Positions 20,157-30,362 of a stretch of DNA of 64,000 nt are shown here, in pieces. The first letter of the stretch is position 1. The number at the start of each line of letters is the position of its first letter. This stretch comes from an uncultured Marinoscillum sp. (GTDB lineage: Bacteria > Bacteroidota > Bacteroidia > Cytophagales > MED-G16): NCBI GenBank assembly GCA_902529805.1, contig CABZXU010000003.1, forward strand, positions 1 to 64,000, given 5' to 3'. The position numbers and the translations under genes were made by a program. The notes beneath the pieces were generated by a model. It was not told where the DNA came from. It did not search any database and saw only the letters and a list, made by a program, of their open reading frames with translations.

Positions 20157-23100
20157 TTACTTTATAATTATTTTCTTATATAATTTTTTCTCTTTGTGAT
20201 TTAATTCTAATATATAAATACCTTGAGAATTTTTTGAAAAGTCTACCTTATGAGTATTGTAGCCAGATTTATTATTAAATATAGTTTGATATTTAGATCT
20301 CCCAAATATATCCAATACATTAATTCCAACATCACCTTTAAATACATCATTAAATTCAATGTTAAAGATTCCAGTAGAAGGATTTGGGTAAATATTAATT
20401 TTTTTGAAAGAAAGATCTTCTAATCCAGAAACAACTGGTTTATCCATTTGAACATACAAATCATCAATTGCCCATCCCCATCCTACAGTATATGGATCAG
20501 AGTGTAATTTAAATCTAACCTTAACTGTATCTCCAACAGAAAATGTAGGAGTAAATTCTATTTCTCTGTCTTTTAACATCGATGATGTAGCTGAAACTTC
20601 TGCAGCATATGCAGATAACCAATCTGAATGCGCTCTTGAATCATAGCCATCAACCAATGGCTTCCAACTATTTTCATTATGTTTTGATGCTTCAACAATA
20701 ACATAATCCCAAAATTCTGGATCTCCATAAGAAGTCCCTGCTTCTCCTATTTCAACAATGGCTACTTCTCTAAATTTTATTGATGGAGTATAATTTGATA
20801 CAACAATTGGAGTATTTAACGTAGCAAATAACTCTATGTATCCACCCGAACCAGCATTTTGATAAGGATGTGGCTGGGTATGAAGAATATCTCCAGAAAA
20901 ACCACTATATGAGCTTATAATAAATCCATCAAGGGTAAACTCATTTCCTAGCATATCAGAAAAATTTGTTCCATACTCACTTGAAACTTCAAGAGTTACA
21001 CCTATTATAATATCCAAAGTATTTGAAGGATAATTTAAACCATTTTTGTATCCAGTAGCAATAACAGGGAATGTACCTGCGTCATTAAAGGTTATATTAA
21101 CAGTATCAATCCCTACTGAATTTTGAGTAGAAATCGTGTGTAATAAAGTTGATCCAGTATTAAAAAGTACTGAATCAAATTCTGATTTAAGGTCAATTCT
21201 TATATCTATCTTGTATTCGGGTCCTGGTTGATTATATCCAATTAATTCTGGTTGTAATATAGCAGTTTTTGGAACGAAAGAAGATAAAGCAGGAATTGAT
21301 GCTGTCCAAACCCCTCTTCCATGAGTTGCTATAACAATTTCACCTTGATCTTTTATTTTCATATCCCAAATACTAACGTTTGGTAAATTACTGTCTACTA
21401 AATTCCATGTTGCTCCTCTATCGATAGATTCTACAAGTCCAATGTCAGTTCCTGCCCAAATTACATCACTATCAAACGGCATAACTACTAAACTATATAC
21501 ACCTACATTAGGAAAACCATTTGAAGATACACCTATCACATTATTAGCAGGAAATCCAGTAATATCATTCCAAGTTGCACCTAAATCTTTAGTTTCAATA
21601 ATTTTTGCCTTGCCATAAACTGAAAAAAGAACGTATGCAGTAGAATCTTCTGTTGGATGTGAATATAAACCAGAGATAGAACCAATTTCTTCAAAAACTG
21701 ATGTAGGTAAAAAAGTTTCACCCCAATCATTTGAAACAAAAATCTTACCAGGAAGAGTTGTTCCACTTAACTTCATCCTTCCTCCAGCCCAAACAAATCT
21801 TGGGTTTGCTTGAGACACCTCAACATCTGAGCCAGCCTTAAATCCCCAATCATCAACAATTTCAGATGTTTTCCATGAACCCCCAAAATTTGATGATTTA
21901 TGAACACCTTTCTGACTAATTGCATAAAGAACATCTGGGTTTTGGTAAGAAGTTGATAATCTAGTAAGAAATGGACCAAATTCCCTCATTTCACTGGTTG
22001 GAACATAATTCCATTGAGCTCCACCATTTAAAGATCTCCATAGGTAATTACCTTGGGCTCCACCAATCATAGAGTCTGGATTATTCCAATGAGTTATAAC
22101 TTCAAAACCATCTCCACCAATTTCATATGAATAGTCAGATGAAGAAGAAGCTATTTCACTTGAAGGAGAAAGCCAGGTTCCATTATCTTGAAACCCGCTA
22201 AAGTATTGATGTTTCCCTTTAACTTTATCTGCTCCATATGCTTGAGAAGTGTTGTAACCAGAAGTTCTTTCAAGTATAAAATCACCTTCAACTTCACCTG
22301 GAGTAGTACTTGATTTAGTAAGAGCTACACCACCGTCATTACCATTTAATATTCTGAATTTTCCACCTCCATCTTTAATTACAGTTAAAAAATGATGATC
22401 AACATGAACATCATTATTTAATGTATCAATATCATTATAACCATCAGTTAAGTGAGTAGTATTTTTATATAATAAATTTGTAAGCTTAGACTTATAGATA
22501 TCTACAGATCCTGTATAAAAGATACTATCATTATATGGATGAACAGCAATAGTATTTGCATACCAACCAAATATTTGTAGGTAATCTTCTATGGTACCAT
22601 CCTGGTTAGCAGCTTCAGTCCATGTTGAACCTCCATCAAATGAAACGAATACATGTGATTTTGCTGAAGTTCCTTCTAAGGCAGCATATAAAATATTAGC
22701 TGAATTATGTGATACGGCAATTTCAGCTCGATTGAATTGTCCAGAAACAGAACTACTGTATATAGGTAATTCATTCCATGTTGTGCCGGCATCAACAGAT
22801 TTTAAAGCACTACCTCTTCTAACTGCAGCATAAATGGTATCAAAACTAGTTGGAGCTGCAACAACTTGTTGTAATCTACCAGAACTTTTTTTTACTTCAG
22901 TCCATGTTGAACCTCCATCAGTAGATTTAAAAATATATGAATAACCATCAGGCGCAAGGGTAGTTGCAATAACAATATCAGCATTAGAAGGACTAGCAAT
23001 TACTCTACTCACTTGATAGAATTTGTCATCAACTATACCAGATGTTTTTGGAGAAACATTTGACCAATTTAAACCCCCATTAGTAGATTTGAAAACACCA

Positions 23101-23693
23101 CTACCGTCAATAGCATCAAAATTCCCTACCCAACTTTCTCCGGTACCAACATACAATACAGAAGGATTAGCTGCAGACTGTGCTAAACTTGATATGGCTA
23201 TATTTTCTAAGTCTTGAGATAATGAAGTCCATGAAGTACCAGAATTAGATGTTTTCCAAACTCCACCACCAACTCCACCAGCATACCATGTATTTCCAGT
23301 ATTATCAGCTGCATCTACTACAATAGCTCTTGTTCTCCCAGGGACATTAGTTGGACCTCTTTCAGTAAATGTTGCAGTAGCTGCAGCAGAAGTACCAAAG
23401 TTAGGAGTATTGTTATCTTTTTGAACAATTGATGAACGTAATAAAGATTTTTTATATAAGTTTTTTTTCATCTTTAAAAGTTCTTTTTCTTTATATCCTA
23501 TTGGATAAAGATTTTCATTTGACTCATCGCCTTTTTTAATAGACGAAAAATATTCTTTGAATTTATCTGGACTATCTTTTCTTACAATTTCTGAAACTTG
23601 AATTTTAGTAGAATTATCAAAATAATTAATAGTTACAGTTAATGAAATTATTAGTAGTAATACTGTTAATGATATGCTAAAAATATTCTTCAT
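20157..23693 (-). CDS. Secreted BNR/sortilin-type beta-propeller protein with T9SS type A C-terminal sorting domain (copy A; no Calx-beta)
   Basis: Repeated S-x-DGG-x-TW Asp-box motifs; C-terminal IYPNPSTGIFNIEF...LDIFGRSKYQT... sorting domain; N-terminal hydrophobic segment. Confidence 0.85.
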   Translation of the reverse strand: MKNIFSISLTVLLLIISLTVTINYFDNSTKIQVSEIVRKDSPDKFKEYFSSIKKGDESNENLYPIGYKEKELLKMKKNLYKKSLLRSSIVQKDNNTPNFGTSAAATATFTERGPTNVPGRTRAIVVDAADNTGNTWYAGGVGGGVWKTSNSGTSWTSLSQDLENIAISSLAQSAANPSVLYVGTGESWVGNFDAIDGSGVFKSTNGGLNWSNVSPKTSGIVDDKFYQVSRVIASPSNADIVIATTLAPDGYSYIFKSTDGGSTWTEVKKSSGRLQQVVAAPTSFDTIYAAVRRGSALKSVDAGTTWNELPIYSSSVSGQFNRAEIAVSHNSANILYAALEGTSAKSHVFVSFDGGSTWTEAANQDGTIEDYLQIFGWYANTIAVHPYNDSIFYTGSVDIYKSKLTNLLYKNTTHLTDGYNDIDTLNNDVHVDHHFLTVIKDGGGKFRILNGNDGGVALTKSSTTPGEVEGDFILERTSGYNTSQAYGADKVKGKHQYFSGFQDNGTWLSPSSEIASSSSDYSYEIGGDGFEVITHWNNPDSMIGGAQGNYLWRSLNGGAQWNYVPTSEMREFGPFLTRLSTSYQNPDVLYAISQKGVHKSSNFGGSWKTSEIVDDWGFKAGSDVEVSQANPRFVWAGGRMKLSGTTLPGKIFVSNDWGETFLPTSVFEEIGSISGLYSHPTEDSTAYVLFSVYGKAKIIETKDLGATWNDITGFPANNVIGVSSNGFPNVGVYSLVVMPFDSDVIWAGTDIGLVESIDRGATWNLVDSNLPNVSIWDMKIKDQGEIVIATHGRGVWTASIPALSSFVPKTAILQPELIGYNQPGPEYKIDIRIDLKSEFDSVLFNTGSTLLHTISTQNSVGIDTVNITFNDAGTFPVIATGYKNGLNYPSNTLDIIIGVTLEVSSEYGTNFSDMLGNEFTLDGFIISSYSGFSGDILHTQPHPYQNAGSGGYIELFATLNTPIVVSNYTPSIKFREVAIVEIGEAGTSYGDPEFWDYVIVEASKHNENSWKPLVDGYDSRAHSDWLSAYAAEVSATSSMLKDREIEFTPTFSVGDTVKVRFKLHSDPYTVGWGWAIDDLYVQMDKPVVSGLEDLSFKKINIYPNPSTGIFNIEFNDVFKGDVGINVLDIFGRSKYQTIFNNKSGYNTHKVDFSKNSQGIYILELNHKEKKLYKKIIIK

Positions 23694-23745
23694 AATATGT
23701 AAATAAGAGTATAAATATAAGGATTTTTAAAGTTATTATTAAAAA

Positions 23746-26700
23746 TTATTGTTTAACAACTTTTTTAATAACCTTTTTATTATCCATTACTAGTTCTATT
23801 ACGAAAATACCGTCAGATTTGTTTGATATATCGACTTGATGTTCTACTTGACCAGATGAATTATCAATATTTCTTTGATATTGTGATCTTCCAAAGATAT
23901 CTAATACTCTAAGATCCAAATTACCTTTCCAAGTATCATTAAATCTTATATTAAAGATTCCAGAACTAGGATTAGGATAAATACTGATCGAACCGTCAGA
24001 TCCTTGATCTTCAATTCCTGTTACCGTATCATCATCTGTGATGGTAATGGTTACAGTTGTATCACTAGATAAAGTTGCATTGATAACAGAATCAATTGAT
24101 ATTACTACGGTTTCATCATCTTCATCATCTGAATCCTGAACAGCAGTTACTGTTGCTGTACCAGTGGTTCCTGATGAAATTGTTATAGTTTTTGAACTTA
24201 AGGTATAATCAGCTGCAACAGCAGTGCCTCCAGCACCAAATTCTTTTAAAGCAACAACTACATCACCTGAATTTGGAGCTTTATCTAAAGTTGCAGTAAT
24301 TGTTGATACACCTGAGTCTTCGATTATAGAAGTATTATCAACAGAAAGAGATACAACTGGCGGAGTATTAGCTCCGTCATTATCTTTTACAGTTATTGTA
24401 ACCTGTTGGGTGCCTGATTCTTTACCGTTTACAACAGTTGAAATATCTACAATAATTGTTTCATCAGGCTCTACATCATTATCATCAGTAGTTGTAATTA
24501 TTATATTTCTAGACTTATTTGCAGAATCAAGTATTGTATAACTTGGACCTCCTAAAGTATATTCAAACGCTGAAAGAGTACCAGTTACAGATAGATTAAC
24601 TGTTATTGGACCATTAGGTGAAACATCCTTTTCAGCTGTAATAGTTAGTTTTGCATCTTGACCCTCAATAATATTAACTGTATCAACTGATAAGGTAACA
24701 ATATTTTCTTTTGGTTCCCAGTTAACAAGATCCGGTATAGTAGCTGTCCAGATTCCTCTTCCATGAGTAGCAAGCACAATCTCTCCTTGATCTTTAATTT
24801 TCATATCCCAAACTGTTACATGAGGAAAATTGGATGTTGCATAAGGTATAATATTCCAACTTGCTCCCCTATCTGTGGTTTCAACAATTCCTATATTAGT
24901 TCCAACCCAAATAACATCAGGATCATGTGGCATTATAACAAGACTATGAGTTTCTACATCAGGAAAACCAGCAGTTGAAGTACCTTCAGTAAAATTTGCT
25001 GGAAAACCAGTAATATCAGTCCAAGTAGCTCCTAAATCTCTACTTTCTAATACTTTTGATTTTTTTGGTCTTGAAAATAATATATAGACTGTGGAATCTT
25101 CGGTTGGGTGAGAATAAATTCCGGAAATTGAAGAGCTAACTCCAGCAGGCTTTGTTATAGGATTAAAAGTTTTTCCCCAATCTTTGGAAAGAAAAAGATT
25201 ATGATCAGATGTTATTGCACCTCCTGCCCAGACAAATCTTGGATTTGCAATGGATACTTCGACATCACTCCTACTATAATATTTGTTAGGTGAAGGATTT
25301 AAAATTTCAATGAGCTTAAATCTATCTCCTCCGAAGTCTTTAGACCTCCACACACCACTATCTCTATGAACAGCATACACAACATCAGGATCTTGATATG
25401 AAGTTGATAATCTTGTTATAAATGGAGCAATAGCACTACCTTTGGTGTTTTGTCCAATAGAACTAAACCATATACCATTGGTCATTCTTGCTAGTCCATT
25501 ATATTGAGATCCTGTCATCATTGAATCTTTATTTTCCCAGTGAGTAATAACCTCAAATCCATCGCCTGACCAAACTCTTGCATGAGGAGTAGTTCCTTTA
25601 GCTATAGAGTCTTTAGGGGATAGATATGAGCCATTATCTTGAGTTCCTCCAAGATATTGTTTTCTACCAATGACTTTATCTGCTCCATAAAATTGAGTGG
25701 ACCTATAACCAACATCTGTGGGTAAATATGGAACATTAGTAAATGCCCATTTATATTTAGTTGCTATCCATTCACCCTCATTTACACCCGGATCTGAAGA
25801 GGAATTTGAAATGGCCAAACCGCCATCATTTCCAACTATAAGTCTAAATTTTCCACCACCATCTGATACTGTTTTTATCGTATGTTGATCTGGATGAACA
25901 TAACCATTTTTTTTATTAATTCCATCTGATCCAACATCTTCATATACATCTGTTAAATGAACTGAATTTTTTGTGTTATCTGCTAAAACGGTAAACTTAA
26001 AAAGGTCTATACCTCCAACATAAACCACATTGTCATTTACTGGACTTAAGACAATACAATTATCATAATACCCTTGTTTATCTAACCAAAAATCTGTTGA
26101 ATATCTAGGATCACCTGAAGTACCATTCTCTTGAATATGCGTCCAAGTAGAACCACCATCAAGGGTTCTGTATAAATACGAAGGGCCACTAGTTGATGTT
26201 CTTATACCAGCATAAACTTTATTAGGATCAATATGAGAAACAGCTATTTCATAGCGACCATAGCTTCCAGATATTCCAAAAGGTGTAGTAGCTGTCCATG
26301 TATCTCCGGCATCAGTAGATTTTAATACAGGCTTACCTTTAGATACTGCATATTGAGTATTAAAATCTGATGGTGCAGCAACAATTTGAGTAATCTGATT
26401 ACAAGTTGAACCATTCCAACCACTTTCTAATTTTGTCCACGAAGTACCCCCATTAGTAGTCTTGTATATAAAGGTATCACACCAATAGTTTTCTCCAGTT
26501 GCAGCAATTACTACATCTGGGTTAGTTGGATCAACAATTATTCTAGTAACCGTTCCAAAACCAGAAATAACTTTTCCACCAGATTTTTTAGATACATTTG
26601 TCCAAGAACTACCGCCATCTGTTGATTTAAATATACCATCACCCCATCCACCTGATCCACCAATATGACTTTCTCCTGAACCAGCATAAATTATATTTGG

Positions 26701-27210
26701 ATTTGATTGAGATTGGGCAAGTGAATTAAAATTAATATTTGGCAATCCAGAGGTAAGATTCGTCCATGACACTTTCTCGTTAGCACCAGAGCCACTATGG
26801 ATTCCTTTCCATATACCACCACCAGGACTAGCAGCATAAAATGTTTTTCCAGATGCATCAGCAGCATCAACAATTAAACCCCTTGTTCTACCTGAAACAT
26901 TCCCGGGCCCTCTTTCAGTAAAAGTAGCAACCGCAGCTGCAGAACTCCCAAAATTAGGATTATCTTGATCACTAGAAGCACTTAAGGTAGGTCCACTTAA
27001 TCTAGTAAGCATTTTATCAAGTTCAACCTGTTTGTATCCTGGATAATAATTTGATCCTATTTCATTATAGGTAATGTCTCTAAAGTATTTTTCAAATTCA
27101 TCAGAATATTCAAGCTTAGAGTCTACAATAAGCCTCTCTTCTTGATTATAGGAAACAAAAATTAAAAACGAAAAAAAGAATATAGATATAAGAAAGTAAT
27201 ATTTTTTCAT
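23746..27210 (-). CDS. Secreted BNR/sortilin-type beta-propeller protein with two Calx-beta-like domains and T9SS tail (copy B)
   Basis: Asp-box repeats; Calx-beta-like DNDVEPDETIIVDI and DSDDEDDETVVISI; ISIYPNPSSGIFNIRF tail. Confidence 0.87.
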   Translation of the reverse strand: MKKYYFLISIFFFSFLIFVSYNQEERLIVDSKLEYSDEFEKYFRDITYNEIGSNYYPGYKQVELDKMLTRLSGPTLSASSDQDNPNFGSSAAAVATFTERGPGNVSGRTRGLIVDAADASGKTFYAASPGGGIWKGIHSGSGANEKVSWTNLTSGLPNINFNSLAQSQSNPNIIYAGSGESHIGGSGGWGDGIFKSTDGGSSWTNVSKKSGGKVISGFGTVTRIIVDPTNPDVVIAATGENYWCDTFIYKTTNGGTSWTKLESGWNGSTCNQITQIVAAPSDFNTQYAVSKGKPVLKSTDAGDTWTATTPFGISGSYGRYEIAVSHIDPNKVYAGIRTSTSGPSYLYRTLDGGSTWTHIQENGTSGDPRYSTDFWLDKQGYYDNCIVLSPVNDNVVYVGGIDLFKFTVLADNTKNSVHLTDVYEDVGSDGINKKNGYVHPDQHTIKTVSDGGGKFRLIVGNDGGLAISNSSSDPGVNEGEWIATKYKWAFTNVPYLPTDVGYRSTQFYGADKVIGRKQYLGGTQDNGSYLSPKDSIAKGTTPHARVWSGDGFEVITHWENKDSMMTGSQYNGLARMTNGIWFSSIGQNTKGSAIAPFITRLSTSYQDPDVVYAVHRDSGVWRSKDFGGDRFKLIEILNPSPNKYYSRSDVEVSIANPRFVWAGGAITSDHNLFLSKDWGKTFNPITKPAGVSSSISGIYSHPTEDSTVYILFSRPKKSKVLESRDLGATWTDITGFPANFTEGTSTAGFPDVETHSLVIMPHDPDVIWVGTNIGIVETTDRGASWNIIPYATSNFPHVTVWDMKIKDQGEIVLATHGRGIWTATIPDLVNWEPKENIVTLSVDTVNIIEGQDAKLTITAEKDVSPNGPITVNLSVTGTLSAFEYTLGGPSYTILDSANKSRNIIITTTDDNDVEPDETIIVDISTVVNGKESGTQQVTITVKDNDGANTPPVVSLSVDNTSIIEDSGVSTITATLDKAPNSGDVVVALKEFGAGGTAVAADYTLSSKTITISSGTTGTATVTAVQDSDDEDDETVVISIDSVINATLSSDTTVTITITDDDTVTGIEDQGSDGSISIYPNPSSGIFNIRFNDTWKGNLDLRVLDIFGRSQYQRNIDNSSGQVEHQVDISNKSDGIFVIELVMDNKKVIKKVVKQ

Positions 27211-27274
27211 AAAGTGGTTTAAAGATATAAATCTAAAAAATATAATTTAATTTATATAGAAAAAATTGAAGTGA

Positions 27275-30200
27275 TTATTGTTTAATAATCTTCTTTATCA
27301 CTCTTTTATCCTCTTGTGATAACTCTACAAAGAAAACTCCATCGGATTTGTTTGAAATATCTACTTCATGTTCAACATGACCAGATGAATTATCAATATT
27401 TCTTAGGTATTGTGATCTTCCAAAAATATCCAATACTCTAAGATCCACATTGCCTTTCCAAGTATCATTAAATCTTATCTTAAAGATTCCAGAAGTAGGA
27501 TTTGGGAAAATGGATATAGCTTTTCCTACTACAATATCTTCTAGTCCTGCAACCGTATTATCTCCATCCTTTATTGTGATTGTTACTCGTTGTGTTCCTA
27601 CTTCTTTTCCATTGGTTACAGAGGAAACATCTACAACCACAGTTTCATCATTTTCAACTTCTGTATCATTAAGTGCAGTAATTGTTGCTGTACCAGATTT
27701 TCCAGAAGTAATTGTAATTGTAGTTGAACTTAAAGTATAATCAGATGCAGAAGCTGTACCTCCAGCGCTTAAAGAAACTACTACAGGAAACAAAGGGTTT
27801 ACATCTCTTGTGGCAGTAGCGGTGATTGTAGCAACCCCTCCCTTTTCTTCTATATCTATACTTTGAGATCCATTAGTGGTTATTGTAATTGAATTTTCTT
27901 TTGGTTCTGAATTAATAAGATCTGGAATTGTCGCAGTCCAAATACCTCTTCCATGAGTAGCAAGTACAATCTCACCTTGATCTTTGACTTTCATATCCCA
28001 TATGTTAACGTGTGGTAAATTAGAAGAAACAATGTTCCAACTAGCACCTCTATCTGATGTCTCTACTATTCCTATATCTGTTCCCGCCCATATTATATTG
28101 GAATCAAAAGGCATAACACATAAACTAAAAACCTTTACATTTGGGAATCCTCTATCTGATACACCTTTTTGCCAATTAGCAGGGAATCCAGAAATATCAG
28201 TCCAAGTAACACCTAAATCTTTTGTTTCATAAATTTTAGATCTTCCAAAATAGGATAAAAGAACATATGCAGTAGAATCTTCATTGGGATGGGAATAAAT
28301 TCCTGAAGAACTTATATGATTATAATTTGGAATAATATCTGTAACTGGACTAAAAGATTCTCCCCAATCTTTAGAAAGATATAAATTACCACCTTCATTT
28401 CCAACTCTTGAACCAGCCCAAACAAAACGAGGATTAGCAAGTGATACTTCTACATCTTTACGATAACCATTCCATCCTCCATCTGAAATACTTTTCAAAT
28501 TCCAATTTGCTCCAAAATCTGTAGATTTCCAAATTCCAATCGTATCATGAATTGCATATACAACATCAGGTTCATGATATGGGCTTGATAATCTTACCAA
28601 AAATGGAGCAATGGGACTACCACTAATCCCTGATGAAATAGAAGTCCAAGTATTTCCTCCATTCAGACTTCTTCTTAACCCATTGTATTGAGATCCCCCC
28701 ATCATAGAATCAGGGTTATTCCAATGAGCAATCACTTCGAAACCATCCCCACCTATTCCATAACTATAATTTGTTGTTGCACTAGCATTTTCAGAACTCG
28801 AAGAGAATTGCGTTCCATTGTCTTGCATTCCACCAATGTATTGTTGTTTGCCCTTTATCTTATCTGCACCATAGAATTGTGCTGTATTAAATCCATCATT
28901 AGCTCTTTTCCAATCTCCAAAAGTCATACCGGGATTAGAAGTTACTTGAGTAGTATATGCAACACCACCATCGTTGGCATTTAATAATCTAAAATTACCA
29001 GCTCCATCATCTATTCCTTGAATAAATTGATGATCAACATGTGGACCACTCGCCATAGCTTCAGTATTTTTTGAACTATCATTTAAAACTGTAAATTTAT
29101 AAAGGGTTACACCCCCCCCGTATAATATATTGTCATCATAAGGATTTATACCTAGCGTATTATCTCTCCAGCCTTGTTGATTTAACCAATAATCTGGCAT
29201 ATGGTTTACATTACCAGAAACAACATTTTCCTGTATTTGATACCATGAACTACCGCCATTAACCGTTCTAAATAAATAAGAAGCTGGTGTTCCATGGCTA
29301 TATCTAGTTCCAGCATATACTTTATTAGGATTAGTATTAGATACAACTAATTCAACACGGCCATAATTAGATATACCAAAAGGAGCTGTTTGATTCCAGG
29401 TAGAGCCTGCATCTATTGATTTTAAAACTTTGGCACTTTGATTTCCAGCATATTGTATACTAAAATTACTTGGTGCTGCAACAATTTGTTGTATTATTCC
29501 TATTCCTTCTTCATGTACTTTATTCCAACTTGACCCACCATCAATTGATTTAAATATATATGATTCATTTTGTGAAAAAGAAAAAGTATTTGCAATAACT
29601 ATGTCTGAATTAGAAGGATCTACTATTAATCTATTAACACTACCAAATCGGTGGTCAATTAAGCCTCCAACTTGAGGAGAGATATTTGTCCATACTGGAT
29701 CAGGACCACTAACATCGATTTTAAAAACACCATCACCATCAATTGCAGTCGAAGCACCTAAAGCAGATTCTCCTGTACCAGCATATATAATGTTTGGATT
29801 ACTAGCAGATTGTCCTAAGGTAACTATAGCGAGGTTTTGGATTGTCACTGGGGTCATATTTGTCCAAGAGACATTTGTAGTTGTTGGATTATAAACTCCT
29901 TTCCATAATCCACCACCAACACCAGCAGCATACCATGTATTTCCTGTTGCATCAGCAGCATCTACAACAACACCTCTTGTCCTTCCAGGCACATCATTTG
30001 GCCCTCTTTCGGTAAAAGTTGAAGTAGCAGCAGCAGAAGAACTAAAAGGGATATCTTCCTTTCCTTGATTATTAACAATAGCAAAGCGATTAGTATTGTT
30101 TCTTTCCAACATCTTATTCAGTTCTACCTGCTTATATCCAGGATAATAATTTGGTCCCTCATCTAAATGTGAAATTTCATAAAAAAATTTAACATACTTG

Positions 30201-30334
30201 TCTGGTTCAGCATAATTAGATAAACTTTTATTTTTTATTTTCTTTTCATTATAAATTGAAAGAATAAGAAAAAAGGAAAATAATAATATAGATAAATAAA
30301 TAAATTTTTGCATAATGATGTTTACAAAAACCAA
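27275..30334 (-). CDS. Secreted BNR/sortilin-type beta-propeller protein with one Calx-beta-like domain and T9SS tail (copy C)
   Basis: Asp-box repeats; NDTEVENDETVVVDV; ISIFPNPTSGIFKIRF tail. Confidence 0.87.
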   Translation of the reverse strand: MVFVNIIMQKFIYLSILLFSFFLILSIYNEKKIKNKSLSNYAEPDKYVKFFYEISHLDEGPNYYPGYKQVELNKMLERNNTNRFAIVNNQGKEDIPFSSSAAATSTFTERGPNDVPGRTRGVVVDAADATGNTWYAAGVGGGLWKGVYNPTTTNVSWTNMTPVTIQNLAIVTLGQSASNPNIIYAGTGESALGASTAIDGDGVFKIDVSGPDPVWTNISPQVGGLIDHRFGSVNRLIVDPSNSDIVIANTFSFSQNESYIFKSIDGGSSWNKVHEEGIGIIQQIVAAPSNFSIQYAGNQSAKVLKSIDAGSTWNQTAPFGISNYGRVELVVSNTNPNKVYAGTRYSHGTPASYLFRTVNGGSSWYQIQENVVSGNVNHMPDYWLNQQGWRDNTLGINPYDDNILYGGGVTLYKFTVLNDSSKNTEAMASGPHVDHQFIQGIDDGAGNFRLLNANDGGVAYTTQVTSNPGMTFGDWKRANDGFNTAQFYGADKIKGKQQYIGGMQDNGTQFSSSSENASATTNYSYGIGGDGFEVIAHWNNPDSMMGGSQYNGLRRSLNGGNTWTSISSGISGSPIAPFLVRLSSPYHEPDVVYAIHDTIGIWKSTDFGANWNLKSISDGGWNGYRKDVEVSLANPRFVWAGSRVGNEGGNLYLSKDWGESFSPVTDIIPNYNHISSSGIYSHPNEDSTAYVLLSYFGRSKIYETKDLGVTWTDISGFPANWQKGVSDRGFPNVKVFSLCVMPFDSNIIWAGTDIGIVETSDRGASWNIVSSNLPHVNIWDMKVKDQGEIVLATHGRGIWTATIPDLINSEPKENSITITTNGSQSIDIEEKGGVATITATATRDVNPLFPVVVSLSAGGTASASDYTLSSTTITITSGKSGTATITALNDTEVENDETVVVDVSSVTNGKEVGTQRVTITIKDGDNTVAGLEDIVVGKAISIFPNPTSGIFKIRFNDTWKGNVDLRVLDIFGRSQYLRNIDNSSGHVEHEVDISNKSDGVFFVELSQEDKRVIKKIIKQ

Positions 30335-30362
30335 TCTACAAAAAATTATTAATCTTTAAAAT